DNA of 64,000 bases from DASYXZ01 sp035308965 (lineage in GTDB: Bacteria; Acidobacteriota; Terriglobia; UBA7540), in the NCBI GenBank assembly GCA_035308965.1, contig DATGFN010000023.1, positions 186,001-250,000 of the forward strand, in the 5' to 3' direction. The notes under the pieces were generated by a model. That model ran no database searches and was not told the DNA's origin. It saw only the letters and a list, made by a program, of their open reading frames with translations. This document shows, in pieces, positions 40,738 through 49,631 of the stretch. Positions within the stretch are counted from its first letter, which is position 1. The number at the start of each line of letters is the position of its first letter. The position numbers and the translations under genes are program-made.

Positions 40738-42492
40738 ATGCACGATCATCTTACTCCGCCGCATGGCGGGGCGCTGGTTAATCTTATGGCACAGCCGGAG
40801 CGGGTGCTCGAACTCCGGTCTCATTCGCGCGAGTGGCCTTCCTGGGATTTGACTCCCCGACAGCTCTGCGATGTGGAGCTGCTTTTGTCCGGCGGCTTCT
40901 CGCCCCTGCGCGGGTTTATGACGCGCGCCGATTACGACCGGACATGCAGTGAAATGCGTCTGGCGGATGGCACGGTCTGGCCCATTCCCATCACGCTCGA
41001 CGTGCCCGAGGCGTTTGCCAAGACGCTCGCGGCGGGCAAGCCAGTGGCACTGCGCGATCCCGAGGGCGTGATGCTGGCCGTCTTGCACGTGGACGAAGTC
41101 TGGCAGCCCGATTTGCCGGCGGAGGCGCAATCCGTTTACGGGACCACCAGCCGCGTTCATCCCGGCGTGGATCATTTGTTGCAACGAACCCATCCCTGGT
41201 ATGTGGGCGGGCGTTTGGAAGGAGTACAACGGCCCTCGCATTACGATTTTCGAACTCTGCGCCTGACTCCGGCCGAGCTGCGGGCGGAATTCCTTCGCCT
41301 CGGTTGGAGAAAAATCGTGGCCTTCCAAACCCGCAACCCGATGCACCGCGCCCATCAGGAGTTAACCTTCCGCGCCGCCAAAAAAGTGGGCGCCAATCTC
41401 CTGATTCATCCTTCGGTGGGCATGACCAAGCCCGGCGACGTGGAATATTACGTTCGCGTGCGTTGCTACCAAATGCTGCTATCTAAATATCCCAAGGATA
41501 CCGTTAAACTGTCACTCCTTCCCCTCGCCATGCGCATGGGCGGTCCGCGCGAAGCGGTGTGGCATGCCATTATTCGCAAGAACCACGGCTGCAGCCATTT
41601 TATTGTGGGGCGAGACCACGCGGGTCCGGGCAATGACGCGGATGGCAAACCCTTTTACGGGCCCTACGACGCGCAAGAGCTCTTGAAAAAATATGAGGAA
41701 GAGATCGGCGTTACCATGGTGCCGTTCCAGATGATGGTTTACCTGGAAGACCAGGACGTCTACGTGCCGGATAACGAAGTGCCCAAGGGCGCCCGCACCC
41801 TGAACCTCTCAGGCACGGACCTGCGCAACCGGCTGAACGAGGGCAGGGAAGTTCCTTCCTGGTTTACTTTCCCTGAAGTGGGGCGCGAGTTGCAGCGCAG
41901 TTATCCGCCGCGGCATCGCCAGGGCTTTACCGTATTTTTTACCGGACTTTCGGGCTCGGGAAAATCCACGGTGGCCAATGTGCTGCGGGTGAAATTCCTG
42001 GAGATGGGCGGGCGCCCCGTCACTTTGTTGGACGGTGATATAGTTCGTAAGAATCTATCCTCCGAGCTTGGATTTTCGCGCGAGCATCGCGACATCAACA
42101 TCCGGCGCATCGGCTTTGTGGCTTCTGAAATCACCAAAAATGGCGGCATCGCTCTATGCGCTCCAATCGCCCCTTTTGATGCCATTCGCAAGGAAGTGCG
42201 GGCGGCCATTCAACCTTACGGCGGCTTTGTGCTGGTGCACATGGCGACTCCCATTGAAACTTGCGAAGCGCGAGACCGGAAAGGTCTTTACGCCAAAGCG
42301 CGAGCCGGCCTGGTGAAGCAGTTTACCGGCGTGAACGATCCCTACGAAGCGCCAACCGACGCGGAGGTGGTGATCGATACGACAGACCTTTCTCCCGAGG
42401 AAGTGGCTCAGGAAATCTTCCTGCATCTCGAACGCCAGGGGTTTGTGGGGGTGAATGGGGAAGAGACCCAGACGGCCGTGGCGAGGGGGTGA
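40738..42492 (+). CDS. sat: Bifunctional sulfate adenylyltransferase/APS kinase
   Basis: Activates sulfate to APS and then PAPS. The ATP sulfurylase part (about 1-390) shows LSGGFSPLRGFM, QTRNPMHRAHQELT and GRDHAGPG. The APS kinase part (about 395-575) has FTGLSGSGKSTVANVL, the GDIVRKNLSSELGFSREHRD loop, and KGLYAKARAG. Sat-CysC fusions of this order occur in several phyla. GAAGGAG precedes the ATG. The cysQ gene follows about 70 bp downstream. Confidence 0.95.
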   Translation: MHDHLTPPHGGALVNLMAQPERVLELRSHSREWPSWDLTPRQLCDVELLLSGGFSPLRGFMTRADYDRTCSEMRLADGTVWPIPITLDVPEAFAKTLAAGKPVALRDPEGVMLAVLHVDEVWQPDLPAEAQSVYGTTSRVHPGVDHLLQRTHPWYVGGRLEGVQRPSHYDFRTLRLTPAELRAEFLRLGWRKIVAFQTRNPMHRAHQELTFRAAKKVGANLLIHPSVGMTKPGDVEYYVRVRCYQMLLSKYPKDTVKLSLLPLAMRMGGPREAVWHAIIRKNHGCSHFIVGRDHAGPGNDADGKPFYGPYDAQELLKKYEEEIGVTMVPFQMMVYLEDQDVYVPDNEVPKGARTLNLSGTDLRNRLNEGREVPSWFTFPEVGRELQRSYPPRHRQGFTVFFTGLSGSGKSTVANVLRVKFLEMGGRPVTLLDGDIVRKNLSSELGFSREHRDINIRRIGFVASEITKNGGIALCAPIAPFDAIRKEVRAAIQPYGGFVLVHMATPIETCEARDRKGLYAKARAGLVKQFTGVNDPYEAPTDAEVVIDTTDLSPEEVAQEIFLHLERQGFVGVNGEETQTAVARG

Positions 42493-42560
42493 GGCAAAGC
42501 GTGCGCGAGCATGCCTCCTTCCTGGCCGAATCAGAAGTGGAGACTCATGGAAAACTGTGG

Positions 42561-43352
42561 ATGACCCAAACTTCATCTCAAGAACTACTTATCAGAATAA
42601 ATGGCGCCTTGAAGGCGGCTGTAATGGCCATCTCCTCGTTTATTCCAGGCGCAGTCCAGGCCGAACATAAATCAGGAGGCCGAGGGCCAATCACCGAGGC
42701 TGACCGTGTTTCCAACCGCGTCCTGCACGAAGCACTGGTCCGCCCGGAGGAAGGATGGCTCTCCGAAGAAACCGTGGACGACCTCGCGCGACTGGGTCGA
42801 AAACACGTTTGGGTGGTTGACCCTTTGGACGGAACTTCCGAGTTTATAGCCGGTGTTCCGGAATGGTGCGTGTCCGTCGCCATGGTTGAAGACGGAAATC
42901 CAGTGGCGGGAGGCATTTGCAATCCTGTTACGGAAGAAATTTTTCTGGGCGCGCGCGGGGCGGGCATAACTTATAACGGCCAGCCCGCTGCGGCGAGTGC
43001 GAAAGCGGGCCTCGCCGGGACGGTGGTGCTTGCCAGCCGGAGTGAACTGAAGCGGGGCGAATGGGAGCGATTTCGGAGTCGCGATTTAGAAATTCGCCCC
43101 ATGGGTTCGGTGGCTTACAAGCTGGCTCTAGTGGCAGCCGGCCGCGCGGATGCCACATGGACGCTGACTCCAAAAAACGAGTGGGATGTCGCCGCCGGTG
43201 TTGCACTGATCGAGGCTGCGGGGGGAATCGTTCGAAGCTCAGCAAATTCGCTGCTGGAGTTTAACAGAAAGTCTCCAGTCATCCCGGGTTTGTTTGCCTG
43301 CGGACGAAATCTGGCCCATGACATCTCGCAGCTTTTGCTGAAATGGGCGTGA
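42561..43352 (+). CDS. cysQ: 3'(2'),5'-bisphosphate nucleotidase (CysQ-like)
   Basis: An inositol-monophosphatase-fold protein: GPITEADRVSNRVLH, WLSEETVDD, WVVDPLDGTSEFIAG (metal site), and EWDVAAGVALIEAAGG. It removes the PAP formed after PAPS use and is placed directly after sat-cysC. The ATG at 42561 is the likeliest start; a GTG at 42537 is in frame. Inositol phosphatase activity cannot be ruled out, but the context favours CysQ. Confidence 0.88.
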   Translation: MTQTSSQELLIRINGALKAAVMAISSFIPGAVQAEHKSGGRGPITEADRVSNRVLHEALVRPEEGWLSEETVDDLARLGRKHVWVVDPLDGTSEFIAGVPEWCVSVAMVEDGNPVAGGICNPVTEEIFLGARGAGITYNGQPAAASAKAGLAGTVVLASRSELKRGEWERFRSRDLEIRPMGSVAYKLALVAAGRADATWTLTPKNEWDVAAGVALIEAAGGIVRSSANSLLEFNRKSPVIPGLFACGRNLAHDISQLLLKWA

Positions 43353-43367
43353 ATGCACTCCGTCTAA

Positions 43368-44702
43368 TCACCAGCAGATCCCTTCATATTCAGACGGCCC
43401 TTCTGGGCGGAGCGACTTATCCAGGTTGACAAGGTCGATCACGGTTTGCCCCGGACGCAGGAAAGTGCGCAGCGCTTCATGACTCACGGTTGCAGTCCCG
43501 ATGATAATAACCTCGGAATTTTCCACCGCCTCCTGCAAACTTGAAGTGAGCAGCGAACCGATGTGGGGGATAACTTCCTGAATAAACTGCCGATTCGATC
43601 CGGTGAGCTGTCCCAGGGAAACATTTTGGTCCCAGATGCGAATTTGGCATCCCTCGCCCAACAGTCGCTTGGTGAGTTGAACCTGGGGGCTCTCCCGCAA
43701 ATCGTCCGTACCCGCTTTGAAGCTCAACCCCAGCAATCCAATGTTTTTCTTTTTGGTGCGTAGAACTGCTTCGACGGCACGCTCGATGTGCTCGTGGTTG
43801 CTGGCCATAATGGCGTCGAGCAGAGGTAGACGTAAATCAAGTTCCCGGGCGCGATAACTGAGGGCGCGAAGATCCTTGGGCAAGCATGAACCGCCAAAGG
43901 CAAATCCGGGCCTGAGATATGCGGGTGAAATATTGAGGCGGTTATCCGATGTAAAGATCTCCGTAACCGCGTGCGTATCCACGCCCAAATGCTTGGAAAG
44001 TGTCCCAAGCTCATTGGCAAAACCCACTTTCAAGGCGTGGAAGGCGTTGGAGGCGTATTTCACCATTTCGGCGACAGCCAGCGAAGTTTCGAGAATCCCG
44101 CTTGAGGCCCATTGATAGATCTCGCGCATGGGCGCGAGCTGGGCAGGGTCGCTCGTGCCGAGGATGGTGTAGGGAGGGTGAAAGAAATCCTCCACCGCGC
44201 TGCCTTCCCGCATGAATTCAGGGTTGTAACAAACTTGGAAGCCTGATCCGGCCCGCCGGCCGCTGGCGGCTTCAATCCTCGGGATCACCACTGATCCCGT
44301 GGTGCCAGGCAGGACAGTACTGCGAATGGCAACCAAGTGGGGCGAAATCTTGCCACGAAGACCTTCGCCAATTTCGCCGCACACGTGCTCCACGTGGCTG
44401 AGATCCAGCTTTCCGTTCCTCTGGCTGGGAGTGCCGACGCACACAAAGGAAATTTCGGAATCGCGAATGGCCGCTGCGGCGTCCCCGGTGGCTTGCAACC
44501 TGCCGGACTGGTGCGCTTCCGTCATCAGCTCATCCATGCGCGCTTCGATGATGGAGCACCTGCCCGCGGCCGTCATTTCCACTTTTGTGGAGTTGACGTC
44601 CACACCGATCACACGATGGCCCAGGTGAGCGAGGCATGCCGCGGTGACCGAGCCTACGTACCCCAGGCCAAAAACACTTATGGATTTTGCTCTTGCTTCC
44701 AT
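43368..44702 (-). CDS. UDP-glucose/GDP-mannose 6-dehydrogenase
   Basis: From ATG 44702: SISVFGLGYVGSVTAACLAHLGH (NAD site), FVCVGTPS, YNPEFMREGSAVEDF, and FGGSCLPKDLRAL with the catalytic cysteine. C-terminal GLSFKAGTDDLRESP completes the family. The R-E-G-S-A-V-x-D-F/H-P-P motif is closer to AlgD-type GDP-mannose dehydrogenases, but the substrate is uncertain. It oxidises a nucleotide sugar to the uronic acid for polysaccharide. Convergent with cysQ. Confidence 0.9.
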   Translation of the reverse strand: MEARAKSISVFGLGYVGSVTAACLAHLGHRVIGVDVNSTKVEMTAAGRCSIIEARMDELMTEAHQSGRLQATGDAAAAIRDSEISFVCVGTPSQRNGKLDLSHVEHVCGEIGEGLRGKISPHLVAIRSTVLPGTTGSVVIPRIEAASGRRAGSGFQVCYNPEFMREGSAVEDFFHPPYTILGTSDPAQLAPMREIYQWASSGILETSLAVAEMVKYASNAFHALKVGFANELGTLSKHLGVDTHAVTEIFTSDNRLNISPAYLRPGFAFGGSCLPKDLRALSYRARELDLRLPLLDAIMASNHEHIERAVEAVLRTKKKNIGLLGLSFKAGTDDLRESPQVQLTKRLLGEGCQIRIWDQNVSLGQLTGSNRQFIQEVIPHIGSLLTSSLQEAVENSEVIIIGTATVSHEALRTFLRPGQTVIDLVNLDKSLRPEGPSEYEGICW

Positions 44703-44890
44703 CCTCAATCCCGTTCCGTTGATACCCGTGACGAGCCTGGAGAAAAGGCCAGTGCCTGCGCCGGGTTCCCTGCGAGTCTGCGTATTATACATTTGGCCGG
44801 GTGCGCCCGGGCCGCAAATTCCGTTTTTGATTTTCGCGAGTTGCGATAGACTGTCGCGGCTACTCGACTGACAGCCCCGGGAGGACGCCC

Positions 44891-45877
44891 ATGCCAAGAA
44901 CCAAAGACGTTATTGTGGGAGTTGACCTTGGTGGTACCAGCCTGCGCGCGCTGGCGGTGAATGGCAGGAACGAGATCCTGGCAATGGAAAAGATTCCCAC
45001 CAACAAAGCGCAAAGACCTTCCCGCCTGATCGCAGACATTGCCGGAGTGGTGGAGGAGGCAGCCCGGACGGCGGGACTCAAGATCCGCGAAGTGCGGGCG
45101 GTGAGCGTAGGCGCTCCCGGGCCCACGGACCCGGTGCGGGGCATCGTCCATAAGGCGCCCAACCTGGGATGGCATGAAGTGGCGCTTGCTTCCGCATTGA
45201 AAGCATTACTTCACGTTCCGGTGGTGGTGGATAACGATGTTCACGTGGGCGGTATTGGCGAGTACGCGCTGGGAGCGGGGCGTGGCGCGAAAGACATGGT
45301 GGCAATATTCGTGGGCACGGGGATTGGGGGCGCGATTATTTCCGGCGGCCGCCTCTACGACGGTTCGAGCGGCGGGGCCGGCGAGATCGGTCACATGGTT
45401 ATTGCCGTGGATGGACCCGTCTGCGGTTGCGGGCATCGGGGCTGCGTGGAGGCGCTCGCCAGCCGCACGGCCATGGAGCGTGAAGTGCGGGCCGCCATCA
45501 AGAATGGCCGCAAAAGTATAGTGCTGAAAATCATGAGAGAAACTCACCACGAGCGCATGACCAGCAGCATCGTGGCGAGAGCGCTGAAGAAAAACGATAA
45601 AGTAATGCGCAAGGTAATGCAAAATGCCCAGCACTACCTGGGGATTCTGGTGGCGAACGTGGTGAACCTTCTGGACCCGGACCGGGTGGTGATTGGCGGC
45701 GGCATCAATGAGCGTTTGGGCGAAGAGTTCGTCGGGCCTATCCGCGCCACTGCCTATGAATATTTCCTCCGGCCCAAGGACGTGCACCGGGTGCGCATTG
45801 TGGGTGGTACCCTGGGGGACAATGCGGGCGCACTGGGCGCCGTAGTATTGGCGCGCCAACGTCTTCGAGAAGTTTGA
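44891..45877 (+). CDS. ROK-family sugar kinase (glucokinase-like)
   Basis: ATP site GVDLGGTSLRALAV, substrate loop VDNDVHVGGIGE, GTGIGGAIISGGRLYDGSSGGAGEIGH, and zinc motif CGCGHRGCVE. These make it a ROK kinase that phosphorylates glucose or an N-acyl hexosamine. GGGAGG precedes the ATG. Its stop overlaps a leader of the next gene by a few bases. Confidence 0.92.
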   Translation: MPRTKDVIVGVDLGGTSLRALAVNGRNEILAMEKIPTNKAQRPSRLIADIAGVVEEAARTAGLKIREVRAVSVGAPGPTDPVRGIVHKAPNLGWHEVALASALKALLHVPVVVDNDVHVGGIGEYALGAGRGAKDMVAIFVGTGIGGAIISGGRLYDGSSGGAGEIGHMVIAVDGPVCGCGHRGCVEALASRTAMEREVRAAIKNGRKSIVLKIMRETHHERMTSSIVARALKKNDKVMRKVMQNAQHYLGILVANVVNLLDPDRVVIGGGINERLGEEFVGPIRATAYEYFLRPKDVHRVRIVGGTLGDNAGALGAVVLARQRLREV

Positions 45878-45912
45878 TTTTCACCCCTATTCAATCGACA
45901 AGGAGATTGTCC

Positions 45913-47229
45913 ATGCGGCGCATCAAGAGGTTGATTCTGTGCATATCGCTTTTCGCCTCGCAAGCTTTTGTGTCGGCCCCAGGATGGAGCCAGGATGCCA
46001 CAATACACTCGCCGACGGTTGCGGTGAAAGCGGGACGGGTGCTTGATGTCCGTTCCGGAAAATACCTTGAACACCAGATAATTCTAATCGAGGGCGACAG
46101 GATTAAAGAAATCGGTCCAGAAAATCAAGTCCAGTCACGCGTGCCATCGGGTGCAAGAATCATTGACCTGTCTCAATCGACCGTGTTGCCGGGACTTATT
46201 GATGCGCACACGCACCTCACCTTCAACGTGGGCCAAACCAGCTACAGGGGGCTGAGCGTTTCCATCCCTCGCGAGGCCCTGATTGGCGCGAAAAACGCCC
46301 GCATCACTCTTGAAGCGGGGTTCACCACGGTTCGAAACGTCCATGCCAACGGTTACGCGGACATCGCCTTGCGAGATGCCATCAATGCGGGTGACGTTCC
46401 GGGGCCGCGAATTCTTGCTTCGGGCCCGGCCTTGAGCATCACCGGCGGCCACGGCGACCAGAACTTGCTCGCTCCCCAATTCCACGCCGAGGGCGAGGGT
46501 GTGGCCAATGGAATTGACGGGGTGATGGCCAAAGTGCGCGAAAATATCAAGTACGGAGCCGATGTCATTAAATTCATGGCCACCGGCGGCGTGCTTTCCG
46601 AGGGTGACAATCCGAACTTCGAGCAGTTCAGCCCCGAGGAGATGCGAGCCATCGTCGCCGAAGCTCACCGGCTGGGACGCAAGGTGGCGGCGCATGCCCA
46701 CGGCGCACAGGGCATCAAAGACGCGACGCTGGCCGGAGTTGATTCCATCGAGCACGGAAGCTTTATCAATGATGAGGACATTCAGTTGATGAAGCAGCGC
46801 GGAACTTATCTTGTCCCTACACTGTACCTGGAAGACTGGCTCGGGGAAAATCTCGAAAAATTCGGGCTTACTCCCAGTATGGTGGCCAAAGCGAAAATGG
46901 TTTTGCCCGCCGCCCGCCGCAATGAAGAGCACGCCATTCGCGAAGGCGTGAAGATCGCTTTCGGAACCGACTCAGCGGTCTATCCGCACGGCCTGAATGC
47001 GCACGAATTCGCGGTGATGGTCAAGCTTGGGATGTCGCCATTGTCCGCCATCCAAGCTGCTACTTTGAACGCTTCGGACCTGCTCGGCTGGCAGGATAAG
47101 GTCGGTACCCTCGAGTCGGGGAAGTTTGCCGACCTCATCGCCGTGGATGGCGACCCGCTTCAGGATGTGTCCTTGCTTGAAAATGTGAAGTTTGTGATGA
47201 AGGGCGGAATCGTTGTGCTGGAGAGGTAA
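45913..47229 (+). CDS. Exported metal-dependent amidohydrolase
   Basis: From ATG 45913 (AAGGAG): a signal peptide (LILCISLFASQAFVSA, cleavage near WSQ-D), LPGLIDAHTHLTF with the first metal histidines, VKFMATGG-like region VIKFMATGGVLSEG (bridging Lys), AHAHG and GVDSIEHG, then FGTDSAVYPHG and LGWQDKVGTLESGKFADLIA. It resembles imidazolonepropionase/Xaa-Pro dipeptidase-like secreted amidohydrolases common in Acidobacteriota. The substrate is unknown. Confidence 0.88.
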   Translation: MRRIKRLILCISLFASQAFVSAPGWSQDATIHSPTVAVKAGRVLDVRSGKYLEHQIILIEGDRIKEIGPENQVQSRVPSGARIIDLSQSTVLPGLIDAHTHLTFNVGQTSYRGLSVSIPREALIGAKNARITLEAGFTTVRNVHANGYADIALRDAINAGDVPGPRILASGPALSITGGHGDQNLLAPQFHAEGEGVANGIDGVMAKVRENIKYGADVIKFMATGGVLSEGDNPNFEQFSPEEMRAIVAEAHRLGRKVAAHAHGAQGIKDATLAGVDSIEHGSFINDEDIQLMKQRGTYLVPTLYLEDWLGENLEKFGLTPSMVAKAKMVLPAARRNEEHAIREGVKIAFGTDSAVYPHGLNAHEFAVMVKLGMSPLSAIQAATLNASDLLGWQDKVGTLESGKFADLIAVDGDPLQDVSLLENVKFVMKGGIVVLER

Positions 47230-47322
47230 GAGAATTTCAAATGGCAAATGTTAAATGGCAAATGGCAAATGTCAAGAACTGAAAGGCCAGAATGGAAGCT
47301 TGACTTTGCCAGAGGTGGGGCG

Positions 47323-47787
47323 ATGAAGGGATCTTCCAGATTATTGATTCCATGGTTCGCTTTCGCTGTGATGGTCATAGGTAATTCATGGGCTCTTGCA
47401 CCGGCCGGCGGCGCGGAAAAGGCGATACGCGGCGTGATGGACGCCCAAGTGGAGGCTTGGAATCGCGGTGATGTGGACGCATTTATGAAAGGCTATTGGA
47501 ACTCGGAGGCGACTGAGTTCGTGGGCTCGAACGGAATCGTTCGCGGGTGGCAGGGTGTTCTCGAACGATACCGGAAGTCTTACCCGGACCGGCGCGCCAT
47601 GGGGACGCTCACGTTTTCCGATCTTGAAGTCACTGTGCTTTCTTCCAGCACCGCTCTGGTGGTGGGCAAGTTTCACCTTGTCCGTGAGTCCGACCATCCC
47701 GAAGGTGTGTTCACCCTGGTCTTCCGTAAATTTCCGGAGGGTTGGCGGATCATCAACGATCACACCTCTGCCTTTCCCAAACCCTAG
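47323..47787 (+). CDS. Exported SnoaL/DUF4440-like (NTF2-fold) protein
   Basis: From ATG 47323: signal peptide (LLIPWFAFAVMVIGNSWA), then a single NTF2-like domain: VMDAQVEAWNRGDVDAFMKGYW, GWQGVLERYRKSYP, FRKFPEGWRIINDHTS. This cone fold binds small molecules in diverse proteins, and the ending WxIxxDHTS is typical. Function unknown. Upstream, an ATGGCAA microrepeat lies at about 47240-47275. Confidence 0.8.
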   Translation: MKGSSRLLIPWFAFAVMVIGNSWALAPAGGAEKAIRGVMDAQVEAWNRGDVDAFMKGYWNSEATEFVGSNGIVRGWQGVLERYRKSYPDRRAMGTLTFSDLEVTVLSSSTALVVGKFHLVRESDHPEGVFTLVFRKFPEGWRIINDHTSAFPKP

Positions 47788-47806
47788 GTCACATGGGCTT
47801 GATTTA

Positions 47807-47854
47807 GTAGAGGCGGGTTTACCCCGCCTTGTGGCGGCGTAAAGCCTCCTCTAC
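47807..47854. repeat. Palindromic element
   Basis: GTAGAGG (47807-47813) and CCTCTAC (47848-47854) with an inner GGCGGG-TTTA-CCCCGCC. It may also act as a terminator after the NTF2-like gene but has no T run. Confidence 0.65.
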
Positions 47855-47965
47855 ATCAAACTGATCCACTACCGGCCGCGTCACGCTCTTGTGGTTTCGC
47901 GTTCCCCGTTCTAAGCTGAATAGAGCAGGCGCACGGCCCGTGCAGGGTCTCTGGGGAAATTTGGG

Positions 47966-48901
47966 ATGAAACTCAAAGACAAAATTCCAAACTGGTCTGT
48001 TCCCGTCACACTATTTGAGGTGGTCCCGCCACCGGCGGCCAAGCCCGAATCCATTGCGTCCACCATCGCGGAAGTGGAGAAAATCGCCGGCCTGGTGGAT
48101 GGAATAAATCTACCTGAAATCCATGACGAGGACCGCGGCTCTCCCCGAACTCACAATTTTGTTCACCGTGTGGAGCCCCGCATTCTGGGCGCAGGAATTC
48201 TGAGTAAAGCGCGGACCGAAATTGTTGTGAACCGGTGCGTTGTTTATGAGCCCGACCAGTCGAATTGGTTCAGAAAAACCCTGGACGAATTCTCGATTGA
48301 GAACTTCATCCTGGTCGGTGGCGAATCGAGCAAAATCCGTTACCCCGGACCGAGCGTGATGGAAGCCGCGCAACAAGTGCGTGCCGCCCATTTGCCGGTC
48401 AGCCTGGGAGGCATTACCATCCCCAGCCGGCTGAATGAGGCGGAAAGAATTCGTCGCAAGTGCGATGCGGGCATCGATTTCTTTACCACTCAGGTCTTGT
48501 TTGATTCGAATGACATTGTGGGCCTGATCCAGCGCTTGAACGGGGTCGAGGCGCGGATTTTTCTCAGCTTCGCCCCAGTTTCGCACCCACGAGATTTGGA
48601 GGTGCTGCGCTGGCTGGGAGTTGACTTGCCCGTTCATCTGGACCGTTTCCTCTTGCGCGGCGATAGTCCGGAAAACAAGGTTGCGCCTTCGCCTGAGCTT
48701 TCCTCATTCGACCGCTCACTGAAATTGGCACAGCATGTTTTGATGGATGTATTTGACAATCTGCCCCCAGACCCGCCTCCGTTGGGCTTGAACATTGAGC
48801 ACATCAATCGCAGGAATTTCAGCTCCGCCGTTCAGATGCTGGACCAACTCGGCAAGCTCTATGCGGGCTTGGTGGCTGCCCGCACGCGGGGCGTGGGATA
48901 A
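47966..48901 (+). CDS. MetF-like methylenetetrahydrofolate reductase family protein
   Basis: A TIM-barrel of the MTHFR family: VTLFEVVPPPAAKP (catalytic Glu in the FE-x-x-PP motif), VDGINLPEI, FILVGGESSKIRYPG, SLGGITIPSRL, and GIDFFTTQVLFDSND. It is somewhat divergent from MetF in the N-terminal half. It might be a stand-alone reductase or an unrelated C1 enzyme; no NADH-binding or zinc partner gene is beside it. Confidence 0.78.
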   Translation: MKLKDKIPNWSVPVTLFEVVPPPAAKPESIASTIAEVEKIAGLVDGINLPEIHDEDRGSPRTHNFVHRVEPRILGAGILSKARTEIVVNRCVVYEPDQSNWFRKTLDEFSIENFILVGGESSKIRYPGPSVMEAAQQVRAAHLPVSLGGITIPSRLNEAERIRRKCDAGIDFFTTQVLFDSNDIVGLIQRLNGVEARIFLSFAPVSHPRDLEVLRWLGVDLPVHLDRFLLRGDSPENKVAPSPELSSFDRSLKLAQHVLMDVFDNLPPDPPPLGLNIEHINRRNFSSAVQMLDQLGKLYAGLVAARTRGVG

Positions 48902-48941
48902 AAATTTCGTTCCGGCAGGCAGGTAGAAACTGGACCCTCCG

Positions 48942-49481
48942 CTACTTTGGCTCAGGCCTGGTCTGCTGATAGCGTAGCCGGCTCGCCACAATCGCTTCGC
49001 GGGCTTCCTTGGGGCCCCGCCATCCTTTCATCTGTGTCATCTTTCCTTCCAGTTCTTTGTAGATGGCAAAAAAATGCTCAATTTCAACGCGGATGTGGGG
49101 GAAAATCTGGTCGATGGTGTGAATTTGTTCGTAGCGGGGATTTCGGTCGGGCACGGCCAGGATTTTTTGATCCGGCCCGTGTTCATCCACCATATTCAAT
49201 ACGCCTACCGGCCGGACCTCAATCATGCAGCCCGTGAAAGTTGCCTCATCGGCGGAAATCAGGACGTCCATGGGATCGCCGTCCTCGGCAAGGGTTCCAG
49301 GAATAAAGCCGTAGTCTCCCGGGTAATGCATGGGAGAGTAAAGAGCCCGGTCCAGACGGAAAACACCCAATTCGGCGGAGTATTCGTACTTATTGCTTGA
49401 ATTCTTCGGGATTTCCACAATCATACGGACAAGTTCCGGGCACTGCGGTCCCGGGTCAACGTCATAGAGTGATGGTTGCAT
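48942..49481 (-). CDS. ppa: Inorganic pyrophosphatase (family I)
   Basis: Hydrolyses PPi. Key residues: VEIPKNSSNKYEYSAELGVF, HYPGDYGFIPGTLAEDGDPMDVL (catalytic acidic cluster), and KILAVPDRNP. C-terminal KGWRGPKEAREAI is usual. It helps drive Sat and tRNA-synthetase reactions encoded nearby. Confidence 0.95.
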   Translation of the reverse strand: MQPSLYDVDPGPQCPELVRMIVEIPKNSSNKYEYSAELGVFRLDRALYSPMHYPGDYGFIPGTLAEDGDPMDVLISADEATFTGCMIEVRPVGVLNMVDEHGPDQKILAVPDRNPRYEQIHTIDQIFPHIRVEIEHFFAIYKELEGKMTQMKGWRGPKEAREAIVASRLRYQQTRPEPK

Positions 49482-49631
49482 CGAATAAGATTAACGAAAA
49501 CGCGCCTTTCCGGCAACTTTACTTTTTCAAAATCCCGACGGGTTCCGCAACAGATGCAATCCAATCGCAAGAACTCGGAGCAATAAATTCTCCCCGCGCC
49601 GTATGAATTCGGTGCTTAAATCAAAGTCTAC